A stretch of DNA of 9,645 nt. Origin: Oscillospiraceae bacterium (GTDB taxonomy: Bacteria; Bacillota; Clostridia; Oscillospirales; Acutalibacteraceae). The stretch covers positions 1 through 9,645 of the forward strand of contig DXWE01000052.1 of the NCBI GenBank assembly GCA_019417045.1, written 5' to 3'. Numbering within the stretch: the stretch's first letter is position 1; the number at the start of each line of letters is the position of its first letter. Both the position numbers and the translations under genes were made by a program. Shown piece after piece: positions 7,351-9,645 of this stretch. The notes under the pieces were generated by a model. It searched no databases, was not told the origin of the DNA, and saw only the letters and a program-made list of their open reading frames with translations.

Positions 7351-7403
7351 TCAAGGGAAGCCTCCGCTGAGAACAGTGACATCTGTTCCGGGCATTGCTT
7401 CAC
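6741..7403 (-). CDS. Overprinted 220-aa phage protein with WPTP-type repeats, +1 frame of the methyltransferase
   Basis: From memory this matches a family of phage proteins, often loosely annotated as methyltransferase-related. It has PEQMSLFSAEAS at the N-terminus, then FPLPGSDEARKMTVTSGRKC and SSVWRSTRCCLTWK, then LFPT/LWPTPAARDYKGAN/LFPTP repeats, and a C-terminal LNPDWVEWLMGFPVGWTEV. I chose the GTG at 7403 because GGAGG at 7413-7417 lies 9 nt upstream; ATG 7445 has no good site, and ATG 7382 is an alternative. The frame is +1 to the methyltransferase and overlaps motifs IV to the target-recognition region. The 6-nt insertion that puts a stop in the methyltransferase adds only Asp-His here. 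Biochemical function is unknown. Risk: a frame overlapping a conserved gene can mimic conservation. Confidence 0.62.
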   Translation of the reverse strand: MKQCPEQMSLFSAEASLDHASHFPLPGSDEARKMTVTSGRKCCELLRTSDPLGSLVRTLLESSVWRSTRCCLTWKPQGTKQGRLLFRLAPSTPRTGETGARLFPTVRAMESGCYQYSQGKHDHPVLTLTGIVKLWPTPAARDYKGANSTEHLMRTGRKNHTSQLSNMVKLFPTPRGNAGTGPSHPPGRQGGPDLQSEIGGQLNPDWVEWLMGFPVGWTEV

Positions 7404-7818
7404 TTGGCACCACCTCCTTTGCTTTGTTGTGTTTATGCCATTCATGATGACACTTTTGACATAACCACATCACATCCAACGGTTTATTGTAATCGCAATG
7501 ATGAGCCTGAATCATCGTTCTTCCATCTGAAAAGGTTCCGGTTGCCTCGCAGCATTCGCACGTATCTTTTCTGACAACGACCCCTTTTTCGATTGCTTTT
7601 TCCAATATGTTCTGGGCATGGTCATCCGCCATGGTCCCACGATAAAAATGATTCTCTGGTCCATATCGTTTGCTGTCCCGAAATGCAACTCCTCTTCTTT
7701 GCAGACATTTCCACATTGACTGTCTGGATACTCCATAATAATCAGCAATTTCTTCTACGGAAAATCCTCCGTTGTACATTTGAACAGCACCGTTATAGTC
7801 TTTTCTATGGGCAGCCAT
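7351..7818 (-). CDS. HNH endonuclease, internal start within the methyltransferase frame
   Basis: An ATG at 7818 with GGAGG at 7824-7828 (5 nt before the ATG) would give a free 155-aa endonuclease. Residues about 20-45 are a helix-turn-helix (FSVEEIADYYGVSRQSMWKC), a common DNA-binding part of phage homing endonucleases. Residues 87-131 are the HNH nuclease: C87/C90 and C120/C123 as zinc ligands, with IQAHHCDYNKPLDVMWLC and CHHEWHKHN supplying the catalytic His-Asn-His set. Family members nick or cut DNA, often at a site in a related phage genome. Residues after about 133 are methyltransferase-derived up to the TGA. The strong internal ribosome binding site suggests it is made as a separate protein as well as, or instead of, a fusion. 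Confidence 0.72.
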   Translation of the reverse strand: MAAHRKDYNGAVQMYNGGFSVEEIADYYGVSRQSMWKCLQRRGVAFRDSKRYGPENHFYRGTMADDHAQNILEKAIEKGVVVRKDTCECCEATGTFSDGRTMIQAHHCDYNKPLDVMWLCQKCHHEWHKHNKAKEVVPSEAMPGTDVTVLSGGFP

Positions 7819-8010
7819 ATAAACCTCCTCTCTGAAACTCTCCTTTGTCAGCGTCCGTATATCCCGCCAGCGCGGCACGTCCGGCCAGTGCTTTTCCAGC
7901 ACCTTCGTGGGATAGTCCGCCCACTCGCATTGCCCAATGGTTTGAAACCCAGCCATTTCCGCCGCCAGATCAAGTCCGCCGATCCCGGAAAATAATGACA
8001 GATGCGTCAT
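7351..8010 (-). CDS. N-terminal C5-cytosine methyltransferase fused in frame to an HNH endonuclease
   Basis: Residues 1-64 are the start of a phage C5-cytosine methyltransferase that uses S-adenosylmethionine. They include HLSLFSGIGGLDLAAE (motif I, the AdoMet-binding loop) and the conserved HWPDVPRWRDIRTLTKE. In place of the short link to motif IV, about 140 residues of an HNH endonuclease follow. The frame then returns to methyltransferase sequence, TDVTVLSGGFP, and ends at TGA 7351-7353 just before the catalytic Cys. The start ATG 8010 has GGAGG at 8019-8023 with 8 nt spacing; ATG 8046 lies inside the preceding gene and lacks such a site. The product therefore has the cofactor loop but no catalytic motif. 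It may be an interrupted enzyme carrying a homing-type endonuclease. Confidence 0.72.
   Translation of the reverse strand: MTHLSLFSGIGGLDLAAEMAGFQTIGQCEWADYPTKVLEKHWPDVPRWRDIRTLTKESFREEVYMAAHRKDYNGAVQMYNGGFSVEEIADYYGVSRQSMWKCLQRRGVAFRDSKRYGPENHFYRGTMADDHAQNILEKAIEKGVVVRKDTCECCEATGTFSDGRTMIQAHHCDYNKPLDVMWLCQKCHHEWHKHNKAKEVVPSEAMPGTDVTVLSGGFP
7413..7417 (-). promoter_or_regulatory. Ribosome binding site deciding the start of the overprinted ORF
   Basis: AAAGGAGG lies 9 nt before GTG 7403, the first codon of the +1-frame ORF. It overlaps the end of the HNH domain coding sequence. Its presence argues that the overprinted frame is translated on its own rather than being a passive alternative frame. 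Confidence 0.5.
7414..7847. repeat. 8-bp direct repeats bracketing the HNH insertion
   Basis: CAAAGGAG (minus-strand sense) occurs at 7840-7847, just before the HNH coding part, and at 7414-7421, just after it. Both copies read as Lys-Glu codons in the methyltransferase frame. The spacing between copies is 426 nt, a multiple of three, so loss of one copy plus the interval would join the methyltransferase frame cleanly (TLTKEVVPSEAMPGTDVTVL). It could mark the insertion edges, but the repeat is purine-rich and ribosome-binding-site-like, so coincidence is possible. Confidence 0.35.
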
Positions 8011-8014
8011 ATCC

Positions 8015-8383
8015 TCAGCCTCCATATCTCTCATCGCCGGGATCAAACCAGCTGAGCTGCACCTCTCCCGTCGCGTAAAACTGGCATTGCTTGTATTGCT
8101 TGGTGCAAACTGTATCCAAGATCAACCCCGGCAGCAGCTCGTCCACTCCTCGGCACTGGACAGATCCTACACCACCGTGCAACCAGTACCCATCGTACAG
8201 CGGGCACTCACTCCTGTACCATGGTTTGCCGTCCTGCAGGTAGACGGCGTGCGGATTGCCCGGATCGACTACCTGTGTAATCCAGCCGGATGGATGTCCT
8301 TTACTTTCCAGTCTATTCCGAACCTCGAGAAATCCCGGAAGAATGAGTGGATCAATGTGTCTTTTTGTCTGTACTTTCTGCAT
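8015..8383 (-). CDS. 122-aa phage hypothetical protein
   Basis: Not recognised. The protein is rich in aromatic residues, Gly and Pro (GWITQVVDPGNPHAVYLQDG, YDGYWLHGGVGSVQCRG) and ends QLSWFDPGDERYGG. There is no signal peptide, membrane segment or clear catalytic motif, and it reads like a compact beta-rich domain. Start ATG 8383 is preferred over 8419 because GGGAGG sits 6 nt upstream. The gene begins inside the end of the 57-aa gene (about 30 nt overlap), and its last codons supply the ribosome binding site of the methyltransferase at 8010, so translation of all three is probably coupled. Confidence 0.65.
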   Translation of the reverse strand: MQKVQTKRHIDPLILPGFLEVRNRLESKGHPSGWITQVVDPGNPHAVYLQDGKPWYRSECPLYDGYWLHGGVGSVQCRGVDELLPGLILDTVCTKQYKQCQFYATGEVQLSWFDPGDERYGG

Positions 8384-8525
8384 CCTGCTCCTCCCGCTGC
8401 GCCTCTCTTTGTTCCTCACGCTCCGCCTCCACGTCGATCACTGCCGCCCCCACGATCAGTCCGGCCAGCGCCATCAGCAGCAGCGACGCGATCCACAGAG
8501 CCACGATCCCGCTTGCAATAGTCAT
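8352..8525 (-). CDS. 57-aa single-pass membrane protein
   Basis: Residues 1-30 are a strongly hydrophobic helix (ALWIASLLLMALAGLIVGAA), long enough to span the membrane. Residues 31-57 are highly charged (Glu/Arg/Gln-rich, coiled-coil-like) and end KKTH. The ATG at 8525 overlaps the TGA of the RusA gene in an ATGA and has AGGGAGG 7 nt upstream, which strongly supports it as a real coupled gene. It overlaps the start of the next gene. Function unknown: it could be a small inner-membrane effector such as a superinfection-exclusion or lysis-timing protein, but nothing in the sequence decides this. Confidence 0.65.
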   Translation of the reverse strand: MTIASGIVALWIASLLLMALAGLIVGAAVIDVEAEREEQREAQREEQDAESTDKKTH

Positions 8526-8962
8526 GTCGGATCCTCCCTAATCATCACATACACACCCGGCTGATGCGTGCCGTCCTCATAGCGCTTGAGCACCGCCAGG
8601 CTGCAGATCTGTTTGTCGTCCTGATAGGCCACGCCATTAAGCGCGTCGCACACGATCTTGGCGATATTGTCTGCGTCCGGCTTTTTTGTGGGCCGCAGGA
8701 TCCCGGCCTGCATCTGCCGGCGCTGCGTCTTGGAGGCAGAGCAGGGAACGGGAAAGCGTGCCAGGATCTCCACACGCACCGGCAGGCCTGTCGGCGTCTC
8801 CGCCGCTCCGCACGCTCTCCGGTAACACAGCCGTACCAGCTCCTCATACTGCGCTGTCTTGTCCGGTGTATACGACTGCACTTTGCCTGTGTGCGGATTT
8901 CGTACCGTGCGTGCGCGCGCCTTGCCCTGCGGCGGGCCGGGAATTACAAATCTACAACTCAT
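8522..8962 (-). CDS. rusA: RusA-family Holliday junction resolvase
   Basis: A 146-aa protein with the RusA signature. PGPPQGKARAR lies near the N-terminus, and KPDADNIAKIVCDALNGVAYQDDKQI spans about residues 94-119, so D96, D98 and D116 are the likely metal-binding acidic residues. Family members cut four-way DNA junctions as dimers, resolving recombination or replication intermediates in phage DNA before packaging. Length is normal for phage RusA. I chose ATG 8962 (AGGTG upstream, ATGA overlap with the previous gene) rather than 9013, whose extra 17 residues are not RusA-like. It sits in the replication operon between two small genes. Confidence 0.9.
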   Translation of the reverse strand: MSCRFVIPGPPQGKARARTVRNPHTGKVQSYTPDKTAQYEELVRLCYRRACGAAETPTGLPVRVEILARFPVPCSASKTQRRQMQAGILRPTKKPDADNIAKIVCDALNGVAYQDDKQICSLAVLKRYEDGTHQPGVYVMIREDPT

Positions 8963-9105
8963 ACCGTCACCTGCTGCACCCACATGCGCCAATCGCCGGA
9001 TTCTGTTTCCCACGGTGGCAGCGGGTCAAAACCCTGCGCCCGGAAAAACCGCTCCTTCAGCCGGATCGTCCGCTCGTCCTGCGCATATACCTCAAATCTC
9101 TTCAT
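8959..9105 (-). CDS. 48-aa phage hypothetical protein
   Basis: A small basic-to-neutral protein beginning MKRFEVYAQDERTIRLKE, with an aromatic C-terminal half (FDPLPPWETESGDWRMWVQQVTV). No family recognised. Support is contextual: AGGAGG 6 nt before the ATG at 9105, a start 13 bases after the helicase gene's TGA, and a stop that overlaps the RusA start as ATGA. Small linker genes like this are common between helicase and resolvase genes in Firmicute phages. Confidence 0.65.
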   Translation of the reverse strand: MKRFEVYAQDERTIRLKERFFRAQGFDPLPPWETESGDWRMWVQQVTV

Positions 9106-9117
9106 TTTTGCCTCCTG

Positions 9118-9645
9118 TCAATACCGTGTCTCCAGCTCGGAGAATTTCTGTATTGTCCCGTCAAACCGACACTCGATGCATCCGACACGGCCCTCCTTGT
9201 TTTTGGCGACGATGATCTTGCGTTCTTCGGATTCGATGTCGTCCGGCGCGTGCAGCAGCAGGATGGCGTCCGCGTCCTGTTCTATCTGCCCGGATTCACG
9301 CAGCGATTCCATTGTCGGTTCGCCGCGCCCCTCCCGGTTAAGCTGAGACAGCGCAATCACTGTGATCTGCGACTGCTGTGCCAGCGTGTGCAGTCCGATG
9401 GAGATATTGGTGAGCTTCTCGTAGCGGCCCTGTGCCTCGTCTCGCACCAGGCCCATGTAGTCGACAAAGATGAGTTGAGCGCCAAGCTGTATCGCCTTTG
9501 CCTTGATCTGCGCCACTGTCCAGCCGGCCGCCTCCACCACGTAAAATTGCCTTTGCCGGATCTCTTTCCCGGCGTCTGCCAGGCGGAGATAGTCCACACC
9601 GGAATGGCTCTTGATGCATTCCAGCGGCACGCCGGAATAGCAGCT
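9118..9645 (-). CDS. DnaB-like replicative DNA helicase, C-terminal part (5' end outside window)
   Basis: The visible 175 residues are the C-terminal part of a RecA-fold hexameric helicase of the DnaB family, which unwinds phage DNA at the replication fork using ATP. Motifs in order: LIFVDYMGLV (Walker B-like), TVIALSQLNR (sensor-like), SLRESGQIEQDADAILLLH, and KNKEGRVG near the C-terminus. The Walker A region would lie to the right of the window. The frame stays open to the right edge, so the GTG at 9630 is not the real start. It is the first visible gene of the minus-strand operon and ends 13 bases before the 48-aa gene. Confidence 0.88.
   Translation of the reverse strand, partial: SCYSGVPLECIKSHSGVDYLRLADAGKEIRQRQFYVVEAAGWTVAQIKAKAIQLGAQLIFVDYMGLVRDEAQGRYEKLTNISIGLHTLAQQSQITVIALSQLNREGRGEPTMESLRESGQIEQDADAILLLHAPDDIESEERKIIVAKNKEGRVGCIECRFDGTIQKFSELETRY

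Noticed and set aside
7351..7353. Stop-codon recoding (TGA read as Trp genome-wide) to explain the interrupted methyltransferase
   Set aside because: TGA ends the helicase, 48-aa, RusA, 57-aa, 122-aa and 91-aa genes in tight overlap with the next starts, so it works as a normal stop here.
7090..7464. 124-aa plus-strand ORF across the methyltransferase
   Set aside because: Third coding layer opposite two better-supported frames; no motif or ribosome binding site.
8564..9346. 260-aa plus-strand ORF opposite RusA and the helicase
   Set aside because: RusA, the 48-aa gene and the helicase are strongly supported on the other strand, and the antisense protein is Ser/Arg/Cys-rich with no motif.

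Overview
The window looks like part of a tailed phage or prophage of a Clostridia-type Firmicute host. Evidence: strong GGAGG-type ribosome binding sites before almost every gene, tightly packed genes with ATGA overlaps, moderately GC-rich coding DNA, and a phage gene set (DnaB-like helicase, RusA resolvase, phage cytosine methyltransferase, HNH endonuclease, sigma-like late regulator, giant polyvalent virion protein). No ribosomal, tRNA or host housekeeping gene is visible. There is no stretch over 300 bases without a gene.

Layout. On the plus strand, one reading frame runs from the left edge to 5876 and encodes the C-terminal 1956 residues or more of a 'large polyvalent protein', probably packaged in the virion and ejected with the DNA. 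It contains a zincin (HELTH) domain, a GNAT-like domain, a coiled coil and an LPD38-like C-terminal half. Its disordered linker (about 1690-2400) also holds two natural-looking small genes in the +1 frame, one preceded by a good promoter. A perfect 18-bp hairpin at 5876-5913 separates this gene from a convergent minus-strand operon.

The minus-strand operon reads right to left: DnaB-like helicase (cut by the right edge), a 48-aa protein, RusA, a 57-aa membrane protein, a 122-aa unknown, a C5-cytosine methyltransferase locus, a 91-aa Cys-rich protein, and a DUF1492/ArpU-like regulator. Stops overlap the next gene's start or ribosome binding site throughout, so it is probably one translationally coupled early/replication operon.

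The methyltransferase locus (6583-8010) is the most interesting part. An HNH endonuclease is inserted in frame into its N-terminal half. A TGA stop, apparently made by a 6-nt insertion, sits exactly at the catalytic Pro-Cys-Gln motif, while all downstream methyltransferase motifs stay intact in the same frame. Over the C-terminal half, a second full-length reading frame (+1; 6741-7403) encodes a different recognisable phage protein with WPTP-type repeats and a WVEWLMGFP C-terminus. It has its own ribosome binding site and passes through the 6-nt insertion unharmed. This looks like an overprinted gene pair in which only one frame is currently intact.
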